Assembly: GCA_037074705.1 (NCBI GenBank)
Contig: CM073591.1
Span: forward strand, 163,956,032-164,020,031
Direction: 5' to 3'
DNA from: Zhengitettix transpicula
Lineage: Eukaryota > Arthropoda > Insecta > Orthoptera > Tetrigidae
DNA: 64,000 nucleotides
The position numbers were made by a program, and so were the translations under genes. Positions 46,646-57,730 of this stretch are shown one piece after another (position 1 is the stretch's first letter; each line of letters opens with the position of its first letter). A model generated the notes under the pieces. That model was given only the letters and a program-made list of their open reading frames with translations, ran no database searches and was not told the origin of the DNA.

Positions 46646-46864
46646 AAAGTATAAGATTCAATATATTGTTCTCGGAGTTCAACCGGGTGTTGCATAATTA
46701 TATTAGAACGCAACGTTTCGACGTCTAGAAGATGACGACAGAGCTTTTAGTCGTCGAAACGTTGCGTTCTAATATAATTATGCAAAACCCGGTTGAACTC
46801 CGAGAACAATATATTGAACAACTACACCGGGAAAGGCTTCAATCTTTGATCAAAGTATAAGATG
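46646..46864 (+). mobile_element. Hammerhead-like inverted-repeat retroposon with 13-bp TSD
   Basis: CAAAGTATAAGAT is exactly repeated at 46646-46658 and 46852-46864. Between them, arms 46658-46723 and 46754-46819 are almost perfect reverse complements (TTCAATATATTGTTCTCGG; AGAACGCAACGTTTCGAC), separated by 30 bp. A 32-bp unpaired 3' tail (CAACTACACCGGGAAAGGC...) precedes the second TSD. The centre reads AGATGACGAC...GTCGTCGAAACGTTG, a stem II plus GAAAC hammerhead-like arrangement. At about 193 bp it has no coding capacity, so it must use another element's enzyme. Confidence 0.75.
46730..46768 (+). ncRNA. Hammerhead-like core in the 46.7-kb element
   Basis: GAAGATGACGACAGAGC...TAGTCGTCGAAACGTTG. 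A 4-5 bp stem II (ACGAC/GTCGT) is followed by GAAAC, but the first block is GAAGATGA rather than CTGATGA, and GCG follows where a GUC-type triplet is expected. Confidence 0.3.
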
Positions 46865-48150
46865 TTAATATCTGAAGGAGGTCTCACAAACAAACGAATA
46901 TCGAACTGTTAAAAATTCAACAAGAATCGTTCAGCTTTATTTTGAACCGATTAACTTTAAATGTCCCTGTTGTATTGCTTTATTTCATTAACACAGAGTA
47001 AATCTGAATAACTAACTCTATACATGAACTTACTTGATATAAATTAGTTTCCTTCCTCTGTTAGAGAAGTAATAAACTACGAGTACAAATAAAATTTTGA
47101 AACAGACAGAACTCGGTGGGAATTACAGCACAAATTTAAAATTCAAGATTTTCCCATTATATGCTTCAAGCCCCGATATTTTCAAATGAAAATTCAATGA
47201 AACTGCCGATATGAAGTAAAGTACATTTTATTCACCTGCAAAAGCTGAGTCAGCAGAATCCTTTCTTGTATGAAATTAGTTTAGAATGTATATGCCTAAC
47301 GCAGTGATGGGGCCCGCAGCAGTAGCTTTGATTTCTCCCTTTTATCGATGAAACCGCACAGAATTGCGTACCGTTCGATCTATGCTGATTTTCTTCTTTT
47401 ATAGGTTATATAATGTGTGATAGTAATCTCTATCCAATTATAGGTGCTTGTTATTTCTGTGGTTAACTGTCAATCAAAGTTTAATTTCATGGATATTTTT
47501 CTTTTAAGTACGTAACTATGTTTCACTAATGGCACAATCGAGTTTCTGTCCTCACGTTTCTCAAATATATTAAACTACAGAAGAAAGTCTTGAGTATAAT
47601 AAGCAATGCGAATTGCAAAGAAAGCGATAGCTTTGTCAACTAACGCTTATTCGAGAAATATTAAAATTCATCTTGCGTTAAATCGATCGAACTCTGAATG
47701 AGAGTAAAAAGGCTCTATTCGTCTACAAATATTTTGAGTAGATTCCGATTTTAATGTTTCTTGTATACCTTATTCAGAACTAGCGAATGCTTGTTTCGAA
47801 GATGCTGAAGTCAGGTTGTAGTTGGAATTTATTTTTGTCGCTTTTGTCGTTCTAGAATATAAGTACTAGTGACTTATTTTCTCTGTTAAAAAATGCACAG
47901 CCGTGTTTAAACGTAGCTGATGATCCACGAAAAGATCTTACGGAGAGCTCGACCACATCTGAAATCATCTAAAAGATGCACTAATAGAGAGTGGAAGGGC
48001 AGTGAAATGTCTTTTACTGTCGGTACACAAAACTACGTTTCTGCACTACGAATTGAACATGAAACAGCTTTGTGCAAAATGGACGTCACGCTTGCTAACT
48101 GTGGTTTAAAAAATCATTTTGACGACACATTTCCAATAGTGGTTTAGGTT
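46865..48150. other. No supported gene
   Basis: An ORF of 75 codons at 47920-48147 has no recognisable domain. The remainder is AT-rich. Confidence 0.3.
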
Positions 48151-48154
48151 TAAA

Positions 48155-48305
48155 TCCCGATAAGTAACTAGTCCGACGGTCGTCTTCCCAACGTTATTAT
48201 CTCGATTGACTTTTTCCCGACAGGTCAAAATACCGATGGGTCGTTTTCCCGAAACAAGACTGCCGGAAAGTCGGTTTCCCGAACGGATTACTTTGTCGAA
48301 ACGCG
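48155..48305 (+). repeat. Degenerate TTTTCCCGACAGGTCA short repeats
   Basis: Several units of the type TTTYCCCGA.AGGTC occur (48183-48300), including GACTTTTTCCCGACAGGTCA at 48208-48227. The same motif recurs at 61035-61090. Confidence 0.5.
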
Positions 48306-48306
48306 A

Positions 48307-48680
48307 TTTTTTAGAGTGACAGGTTACTTTAGGGTAATCCACGTGGAGGATACTCCCATTTAACAGCGGAAGGAAAAGGTAAAGGTTCCCAAGGGTTATA
48401 GTTTAAGGATTCACCTAATCGTGATACAGGACAAACCCTGAAAAACCTGCTTCAGGTAGGCCAGACACTTGGTACTTGTCCCACGCTATTTCGATGGCGG
48501 GAGATGGGTTTGCTGCGGTGACGATGCATTTCATCCTCAGTGTCTCGATCATTTTAGGAGGCAGCTGGCCGACAGTGAACAACTCTTGCTCCCGTTTTGC
48601 GGACCGGATATGCACCTCTGAAAACATTCATCCCCTAAGGTAGTCTCCTCCGTCTCTCTAGAAAGGTTCCACCTGTGATC
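48307..48680 (-). mobile_element. Rep1 copy 11, internally deleted
   Basis: Minus orientation: T-rich start, tail complement TTTAGGGTAATCCACGTGG, TACAGGACAAACCCTGA, CCACGCTATTTCGATGGCGG, GGAGGCAGCTGGCCG and a degraded 5' part. The GGATCCTACCCGGC region and the GTATGCCC block are partly deleted. Confidence 0.7.
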
Positions 48681-49130
48681 GCTGAGAACAGCATAATCGC
48701 GTTTGCCCTTAGAGTGCTGTTTACGATATCATGCATAATATTAACAAATATTATATATGTATGTATGTATGTATGTATTTATTTAATCTACAAATGGGCA
48801 GTTTTCTCGGTAGTAGATGCATTAAATAACAGTTTAATTACAAATTAAATAAGGGAAGTTACATTAAGGGAAAATATAGTAAATTAATATAATTATTATA
48901 AAATATAAGCTAGGTATACATGTGTATAACATTATATTTAATAAAGGTTATTTTTGAAAAAGTTAAAGAAGGAATTAATAGTGTACTGAAAAGAAGAAAA
49001 GTGGAAATATATCTGAAAATAGAGATTAACTAACTCTTTAACTACCTGAAGAGACAAGGAATGCTTCAATTTTTCTTTAGTTTATACCGGAGCATTATCA
49101 TTTCCCTACACTACCCCACATTCACTAGAG
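48681..49130. other. AT-rich DNA with (GTAT)n at 48754-48780
   Basis: A short tetranucleotide microsatellite; otherwise nothing is recognised. Confidence 0.5.
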
Positions 49131-49380
49131 AGTTCAGATTAATGAATAAGATAGATAGCCAATTCAGACAAAAAGGTAATATAAATACCATACATAGTTT
49201 CTGGAAATCCTTGTGCCTTTCGTCAGGTGTTAAGAGCGTAGAGAAAGACAACTGCACTTGTCAGCTGACAACACTCAAAAACACAGAAACGTTGTGTGGT
49301 ATTTATATTACCTTTTTGCATTAATTTGCTACATATTCATTATCTTCAGACGTAAGTTTTTCATTTTTAGTTCAGATTAA
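49131..49380 (+). mobile_element. Hammerhead-like inverted-repeat retroposon with 12-bp TSD
   Basis: AGTTCAGATTAA is exactly repeated at 49131-49142 and 49369-49380. The insert begins TGAATAAGATAGATAGCC and ends TTTTTCATTTTT, the same ends as the 31.8-kb element. The two share AATATAAATACCA, GTCAGCTGACAACACTC (cf. GTCAGTTGACAACACTC) and AGAAACGTTGTGTGG. Outer arms pair (GGTAATATAAATACCA / TGGTATTTATATTACC). The hammerhead-like CCTGACGAAAGGC...CCAGAAAC is on the minus strand (49197-49227). Confidence 0.7.
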
Positions 49381-49463
49381 GTTTATATTTTCTTTCCGTT
49401 AGAGGCATTTCTCCGAAAACTCTAGCAGTTAAATTGCTCCATTTATTTATTGTCCTAATATAT

Positions 49464-49609
49464 CCCGGGAGCCGTAGTAACCCTTGGCTACCTTCCTCTA
49501 CCCTTCCGCATCCCCCCTTTCAAATCCCTTCCTATGCTATTAAAGGGGAGTTGCCCAATGTGGATCACCCTCATGTAGCCTGTTGCCCTAAAAAAAACAA
49601 ATAAAAAAA
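49464..49609 (+). mobile_element. Rep1 copy 12a: 3' end with poly(A)
   Basis: Only the last roughly 120 bp (CCTTGGCTACCTTCC ... ACCCTCATGTAGCCTGTTGC) plus an A-rich tail. It is the first unit of a head-to-tail array. Confidence 0.8.
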
Positions 49610-49926
49610 CAGCAAACTCCTCTCCCGCCATCGGAAGGGCGTGGGACAAGTACCCAATGCCCGACCTCCCTGATGCAGGTTTTTCTAGGGTTTACCCTGC
49701 ATTGCTTTTAGGCAAATGCCGGGTAGGATCCTTAAACTATAGCCCGGGGGCCCTAGTTAACCCTTGGCTACCTTCCTCTACCCTTCCGCATCCACCCTTT
49801 CAAATCCCTTCCTATGCTATTAAATGGGAGTTGCCACCATGTGGATTACAAACGGTCTCGCATCTGCGCTGGCTACTGACGCCCAACGTGGATTACCCTC
49901 ATGTAGCCTGTTGCCCTAAAAAAAAA
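49610..49926 (+). mobile_element. Rep1 copy 12b, 5'-truncated
   Basis: Starts at CAGCAAACTCCTCTCCCGCC and ends with the tail plus poly(A). A roughly 37-bp insert (starting AAACGGTCTCGCATCTGCG) splits the tail and duplicates GTGGATTAC on both sides. Confidence 0.8.
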
Positions 49927-50370
49927 GGATGCCGTTTCCTCTCCGTTTTTGAAATAAGGTTCCCACAAGCCGAGGCACCTCGACCTGTTCTGAGAGGTGT
50001 ATAATCCGGGGTCACACACATTGGGCATACGGTAAGAGTTGTCCGCTATTCTCATTGGAATAGTCAGCCAGCTGCCTCCTGAACCGGTCGAGGCACGTAG
50101 AAGGGAATGCTGCGAGTCCACAACAAACTCCTCTCCCGCTATCGGAAGGGCGTGGGACAAGCACCCAATGCCCGACCTACCTGATGCAGGTTTTCCCTGC
50201 ATTTCTTTAGGCAAATGTCGGGTAGGATCTTTAAAATATAGCCCGGGGGCTCTAGTTAACCCTTGGCTACCTTCCTCTACCCTTCCGCATCCCCCCTTTC
50301 AAATCCCTTCCTATTCAATTAAAGGGGAGTTTCCCAACGTTGCCTCATGTAGCCTGTTGCCCTAAAAAAA
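49927..50370 (+). mobile_element. Rep1 copy 12c with poly(A), joined to LINE
   Basis: From GGATGCCGTTTCCTCTCC through GTTCCCACAAGCCGAGGC, GGGCATACGGTAAGAG and GGCGTGGGACAAGCACC to CCTCATGTAGCCTGTTGC and A7. It is the third unit of the array. It stops exactly where LINE coding sequence begins on the other strand. Confidence 0.85.
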
Positions 50371-50870
50371 TATTTTCCAACATCTGTATTTTGCTGTCTG
50401 GTATTTAACTTAAACATGTGGTCAGTCCTCCCGTACCGAGTCGGTTCTCTCAATCTAGCTCTAATGCGTTGCCCAGGTTTTTGACCTGCAAAAGTTCTTT
50501 CCCTACTGTTTCGCATCCATGTCCTGGTCCTATTTGTACGAATTTCGTATACGGATCCCAACATGCTGCTTCATATTCCATTAGTGGGCGTACTGATGAT
50601 AGATAAGCCATTTCCTTGGATTTTGCATTTCCATTTTTGAGAGACCTCATTACAAAGTGCAAAGTATTCCTTTATTTCCTTGTAGCATAGAATACCTGCT
50701 CCTCCTACTCCAACTTACTGTTAAAATAAATACCTAGGTATTTACAGTTTGTCTCCTGGGTCACTGTTTGCCCTTGTATTTTGTGTTACAAGGCATATTG
50801 GAGGCGCATTTTGGTGAAACTTATCGCCCTACTTTTGCCATTTAATTTTTCAATTTATTTCGCTTAGCAC
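50371..50870 (-). pseudogene. CR1/Jockey-type LINE reverse transcriptase C-terminal remnant
   Basis: The minus strand encodes, across frameshifts and stops, CKYLGIYF (about 50735), LHFVMRSLKNGN (about 50640), AYLSSVRP and MEYEAACWDPY (about 50570-50610), and RTDHMFKLNTRQQNTDVGKY (about 50380-50430). This is the usual order of the thumb and C-terminal region of insect CR1/Jockey-like LINE ORF2 (CKYLG...LAYLSLVRPILEYGAACWDPY...HDRKIRARKQKTDIGKY). The 5' part, endonuclease and RT catalytic YADD are absent. The 3' end is cut by Rep1. Confidence 0.8.
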
Positions 50871-50879
50871 ATGTTAGCC

Positions 50880-52020
50880 GACGTATTGAACACACGATTG
50901 TTATGTAAATAAAATTAGTAATTATTACGTGGGGCAATTACCACAAAACTTGGTACAGAAACGAGAATATATCTTGTGAGTCTTTTCAAGACCTGTCAGA
51001 TTCACGGCAAAAGAAGGGAGAAGGTAGAGGGGAGCATCGTAGTCCAGAAGAAGCCTCCTCTTGAAGCAACAGCACCATCGTTAAAAACATTCATTATATT
51101 CTTACTAACGGGATATACAAACAGCTGTAAAATAGTTTTATCGCACCCTGTACTCATCATCTCTTAACTTTTATATGTCCTGAACTGAACACAATATATT
51201 TCCTTACGCCAATGTTTTCAGAATAGTATTTTACACTATCAAGTTGCAGAAACAAAGGTTCGTGTGAAACTGAGCTCCGGACTACCCCCACTATGCATTA
51301 ATCACTGCACACCTTACGTTGACAGGTATTGCTACACGTCATGTTAATTACGATATATAAAAAAATACCGTGGAGGTAAGACACCCCTAATACCCAAATT
51401 TATGGGTGTAGAATGGAGTGGCATTTTTAATGTAACGGTATATATTAAAACGGTCGATATTGGCGTCGTATAAATATTTTTCGGGGTCGATCAGATTAAT
51501 TGAGTCTCTCTCGATGTTGTTAATGTCGCATTTCAACCCCAAATGTATGTTATAGGTTGAGGTGGAAGCGGTTGGTCAATCCATAATTTTCTATGTTTAT
51601 GGTAACTTTAATTAAAAACGAGAGAAAAGGAATCCTTAGATTTTCCTGGAAGGACTGCGAAAGCTAGTCTCTGAGACGATTTCCCACCTGCCCCATTACA
51701 GGCTGATTATGAAGACATTCCATGTCAAAAAAACCCTTTATTTATGGTATATGAATCAACTGTAAGAGTAGCGAAGACTTAACTTTTAATTTCTGCTCTT
51801 AAAATTTAGGAAATTACCTTTTGGTGATATACATATAAAACATAAAAAAACAAAGTTTCAAATACTTTTATAGATATATAAAATAAAATATAAATTAAAT
51901 TAAAATTAATAAGAATCCAATAATATTATTTTAATAATAGCATTTTACCATCGACAGCTATTATGAATTAATTTGGCCTAATAAATACTGTAAGAGAATT
52001 TATCTGTCAAAAATGTGTCA
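50880..52020. other. Mostly unassigned; fold-back-related segment 51395-51530
   Basis: Segment 51395-51530 (ATGGGTGTAGAATGGAGTGGC... GGCGTCGTATAAATA...) resembles the arms of the 61.3-61.9-kb fold-back element. Nothing else was recognised. Confidence 0.35.
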
Positions 52021-55000
52021 ATAAATCATGCAATTTCTGATCTTCGTTTCAAATCATGATTACGGGTCAATAAAAGAACAATTCCGTGTATGTGAAAGGT
52101 ACATAGAACTAAGTGATCTCTACATATGGTGCACTGTAGAATGTGGGATCATCGGGACTCCGTACGGACTTAACCCCCCAATTCGCATTAGATGCTTTGC
52201 GGCTACACCCAGATTGAGAAATTCTAGACCATACGCATTCACCGCTATATTCACAGGAGTGGACATCAAGGTAGTTACGAGATCCAGTATCAGCGTAACT
52301 TTCCGCAACATGAATTAATGCGGGCTCGTGGAGTCTGATGGTGACGGTGATAAATTCAAGCCATACATCTCTCTCGGTGTTCCTGCGGTGATCCTAGCTT
52401 CATTCCTCATATGAGGCTAGTAAATTCATTCAGTCGGTTTTGAAGGACAATAATCTGAATTAAAGCATTTTATTTTTCATTTTATATCTTCAATTTGGTA
52501 TCCTCAAAACAACAATAGATTTGAACGTAGCTGTATCAAAACAAAATAATGAAAACACAAAGTTGTTACCCTATCATAATTAAATATGAATTTTCATATT
52601 AATTATATGGATAAACCACTATTCAATATGACATGTGCCGCTGGCTTTCATATTAAAATAAACAATGTTGCATAATTAAATTACATCCATTTATAATTTA
52701 ACGCCCTGTTTTCGATAGAATGTAAATGAACGTTCATCTATGTTACTTGCGCTTATATTACGCAGATATAAAAACGATGTATTAAATTGTTAGTGATTGC
52801 CGTGCAAGTATTATTTGACACTGCCCGATACCCTGTTTTGATATTTTCTCTTTCATTTTGTTTATTTATATTATGCATTTCTGTTCTGTTTTCTTTTAAT
52901 CGCCTTTACACATTTTTGCTTCTCTCTTTTTTGGAACAGATATTCGAATTACTCCTCTTTCCCGATCTCTTGATTCACAAAATTATCTTCCTTGTTGGAT
53001 TCATGGTCATACTTTTCTCGCATCACAGAATGTTTCCCAGTAAAATCTCTTTCAACAAAACTTTAACGGTACCTTCACAAATTGCAATGATTATCACAGT
53101 AACATTACATCAGATCATTTAACTTCACTTCATTTAACTTCAATTTTTAAAGGGCGGCGTGCAATTATTTTAAGTACTTTTTGATAGGGTGTGAATATTT
53201 CATAAAAATAATTCATTTATTGATTTTAATTATTAGTGAGTTATTGAATACTACCTTAAATTCCCATTCGAAAATCATTAGATCAAATGGAGAATTAGTA
53301 AAATAAATCCTACTCTGGATAAATCAAAAAACGAAGTTTTAAAATTCTAATTGTTACGCAATATTAAGTTTTACAATTTAATTCTATAATTTTTTAAGAA
53401 ATTAAAATAGTACGAACCACGGGAACATGAAACAAAAACAGCGGCGTACCTTTGATAACGAATATAAAACTTTATTGGACATATTAAAAGTTTATATGAC
53501 TCTATACCCTACCATGTGATTAGGGTTAATTACATATTACATGCATAAAAACTGTATAAACTATGAACCTTGAAATCCTAAAAAGTCCCTTACCATTGTT
53601 ACATAAATTTCAAATTAGATTTTTCATTTTTATATTAGAAATCAAAGTTTTCAGGACAAATGATAATTTATGGAAATTTTGGGACCACAAATGTAGTTTT
53701 TTTTAGGATCAATTGATATTTCAATTACATAAATAAAACACTTTTGCCAATTTCATCATATTTGGTTGAAGAACGTTGTCAAAACAATAAAATGTAGGAT
53801 ATTTGTCACTGTTTTTCTTTAAATCATCGTTAACATCTCAATTTAAAGCGAATAAATATTGTGAAAGTTATGTCACTTGAATTTTCTTGACACTCGCATT
53901 CTTTCCGAAACATCCAGAAAATAACTTTAAAAATCCCATCATTTTTCAATAAATACAATGATAAACCGAAAAACGTGTCATTCGGACTATTAAGCGTGAA
54001 ATGGTAGCAAAATCTTTTTTCACCTTCATGACAACGCTGTATATTCCGTTTTTCGCTAGTTTATAATGTGTAGTAATTCAAAAATATCAAAGTATCAGAA
54101 TGAAAATATAAACCGGACTCAGAAACGACACTTGATACATCCATCTGAGGTACCGGGGTCGACTACTCGTCAGGTGCGAGCCTTCTCCATCCACCAAGCT
54201 CACGGCCTAATTTTAGGTCTTCAGTGAAGTATGATGCGCTTCAATTCGTAACATCTATTCCAATTATTAATTAAAGATACATTTTTCACTTAGTTAAATA
54301 TAGTGACGAAATAATAAATTACAATGCTCTCCGTGAATTAGCTTATGCAACCTAAGAACACTTTAAGGTGACTCCAGAAGAATTTCACTGACCTTGCTTT
54401 TCAATTAGCTTGTTTACTTTTTATGTACGTTTTAATCATGCAATGTCTCGGCAGACTTTCTGAAAACAAAATAATTGAAATGTTATTATAGATGAGTTAC
54501 AGATTTGCGTTTTTTATGGAACAAGACGAATTCTCTTATTGTTTCTCTAACAATCCATTTCGAAAAAATTCCTCGGAAGAACTCAATTCCATTACGCGGT
54601 TACAGAAAGTATAATTAAACAATAATTATACACGTGTCCAAAAACGCGAAAAAAATGATAATGAGATGCAGATTACTAATATAAGAATACTAAGGCAGTG
54701 AGGAGTATCATAACAGATTTAATTATTTTCGTCGGGCATTTATTTTTCGGGTAGGGGTGAACGTTTTCAGAACGAGTTTTGTCTTAGAATAACTGTAACA
54801 TAAATCGCAAACAAATTTAATATTTGTTAGGACCATCTTTGTATGATATTGCGGTTTGAAAGCTAATTATTAAATTTTTATATTATTCATAAGTCACTAA
54901 TTTGTATTTTAATTGTAAAATTAATTAACAAACGTATGAACTGATGCTGAGCATAATTCACGGATAAAACGAAAGTAATTTCCGATTGATTTTGATTATA

Positions 55001-57730
55001 ATTTATAAGTTAAAGGTGCAATGGCATCTACTCCAAGTGAAGAGACGATTTTATCAAACTGAAGATATCTCTTGTTCGTAAAAAACTAAGGACACCATCC
55101 ACGAAATTGAGGGTTTTCCTATAAATAACTTAGCGAATTCACAGATGGGTTCCTCTCGAATTCTTTGTCGCGAATTGTCCTCACCCTTCGTTCTACTTTC
55201 AATTTGTTCCAATACAACCAAAAACTTAGTACTTTTTATTTTCAATAGCTCAAATAAGAACAAATCTAAAAATAATATTTGCATTACAAAATATAATTTA
55301 TGCTACAAATCTGTATAGTAAATAGTATTTCGCAACCGAACACACATGAAAAATAAGTTATTTATTTACGCTCCGTTTCATTTTCTTTTTCTGGAATTCC
55401 GTAAAACACACTATAACCTACCGAAAAGCACGATGTTTGACTGACAATACAAACGAACAGATATTTTAAACAATTTGGAAGTATTTAGAAGTATTACATT
55501 GCTTATTATTGATAATAGAAAATTGTGAGTGAAATACTTCTAGATATGATTGTATAAATTAAAATTGTTTTAATATAACTATTTTTATGTATAGGGTAGC
55601 TATAGAAAATTTTTGAAATCTCCATTTTAAAAAATTCAAAATTAATTAACTTTGAAAATATTAAAAACCTTTTTTCTTTTTCAATACTCTTGCGACTATT
55701 TAATAACTTTTTCTGGAAAGATAAAATAAAAATATAACAAAATATCCACGTAAAATAATTTAAAATATTTGAAGATAAAGTAAACATTACTTTTGGATTA
55801 ATTGAGTTTTATAAATAACTATTATGTAGAATCCGGCATGATCCTCCACAGTTTTACTTATGAAATGTCATTTTAATTATGAATTTTGACAAATAATTTT
55901 TTTTCATTGGAACTTCATTACTCACTACGAGTGCAACTGTAAAAGTGCTTTGTAACATTCAATGGAAATGTGCCAACAATACAAATGAGTGGAGGTGAAA
56001 ATATTCCGCATTAGTCATCTGCAACCAACAAATACGTAGAAATTTGCGTTAGTAAAAATATCCTCATTTTTCCGCGAACGGTTGCACAGCTGACTATGGT
56101 CATATTTTGCAACATCACGGGAGGGATCGTTTAAAAACGCAGATTATTTAATAATACTGTGAAGGCTTGAAATTTAATTTCGACATATACTTCACATTAC
56201 AGTCGCAGAAATAATTTGAATCTCCGCAATATGTACTGTATATTAAATAAATTTCATGATGCGACTTTATAATTAACCATGTTGATATTTCATGTTTTCC
56301 ATTAATCATCATATTATATTTCAACTATACACAAATTCAAACTGATTTATTTCCATTCCAGTGTTTTTAATTACAAATCGAAGTGCTAGGAGATTAAGAT
56401 CTTAAAAACTGCACGATTGTCTTTCCAAAATATTTGAACGTGAAGATATTCATCAAAGACTATTACTCTGGAGCCGTATATGTCGGAAAAAACATCTTAA
56501 ATAGAAAGTAATTTGTGTAACTTAATTGTTTGATCGGATACCAGAGAAACAATTATACCTATAATTCATTGGAAGATTAAGAACATCAATAATAAATTAC
56601 TTGTAATCCAAATCTGAATGAATGTCTATGGGAAAACATTAATTTTATATACACAATCAATCGTATAACTATTTTGAAGTGGAAATGACTAAGTTGCCTA
56701 TTGCTACTTTCTTTTTTTTATATAGAACAAGAAAACATCATCATCTCATTGGCATTAACTAAAAGTTTTATTTAATTGAGCTACGACGTTTGCGTGAGGT
56801 TTTCTGCAACTAAGAACATAACAGAGAATAAGTAGAATCTATAAATTAAAGTAACTTATTTTTTATTCTCCGCAAACGTTTAATTACAATCATAACAAAT
56901 CTTTCACATTTTGGAAAAAATAAAATTTAATTTCCTTTTACAATCAATATAAATATACCGGTTTATTAATTTTTATAAGTATCATAGTAAATTCAAGAAA
57001 TATTATTCATTAATGTTGATAATAAACTAAAAAATTAACTTCGTCAAAGAAATAAAAAATGTCTGTTTAAAATTTAACAACTTGTTTCTATACATCAGTA
57101 ATCAAAGAAATTAGATATATAAGGAAATGTTAGATTACGAAGCATTTAATGAAATATTGTGAAACTAAGGTCTAATATGGTTTTATATCAATCGTTAATT
57201 ATATAACACATAACACACATTTTACGATTGTTTCCTCACGCTTCATTAACTACGTTCAATTTTGTTAAGAATTTCAATTGAAACATCAAGAAAAGAATAT
57301 TGATTCTCTCACCTTTATAAATTCATGTTCCATATCTGAGTCCGTAACGCGATATGATATTCCCTTGAACTTATGAAATATTGAATCCTATTACGTCAAA
57401 TCCCGGGATTCCATCCAATTTCATACTTCTATGATTTTCGGTAATGATATTCGTCCTGACACGTTACGGACACTTCTCGATGGCGGCTTTTGAATTGAAG
57501 ACTATTTACAAAATAGTGTGAGCATATCAAGAAATATCAAGCATTGTTGTGAATTGTCTTATTACAGATACAGTTCCCCTTATTTTATAGAAATATGAAT
57601 AATTAACTGACATCATAGGAGTAAACGGAAAAAAATAAACAATTACCGAGTTGCCCTGAAAACAGTCTCATTATACTAAGATACAATTTTTGAAGTGAGA
57701 AATTTGTACTCTTTGTATTAGTAAGAGGAT
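52021..57730. other. AT-rich DNA, no supported gene
   Basis: Open frames at 52028-52318 (plus; an overlapping minus frame also open), 52787-53122 (hydrophobic, T-rich), 55054-55284 and 55506-55787 were inspected. None shows a family motif, and codon composition follows local AT bias. The patch 52110-52380 is less AT-rich. Confidence 0.35.

Noticed and set aside
52028..52318. 96-codon ORF in a less AT-rich patch
   Set aside because: The opposite strand is also open and no domain is visible; left unassigned.
52787..53122. 111-codon hydrophobic ORF resembling a membrane protein
   Set aside because: T-rich local composition yields F/L/I codons; no motif, no splice or promoter support.
55054..55787. 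Minus-strand ORFs of 76 and 93 codons
   Set aside because: AT-driven composition, no recognisable domain.
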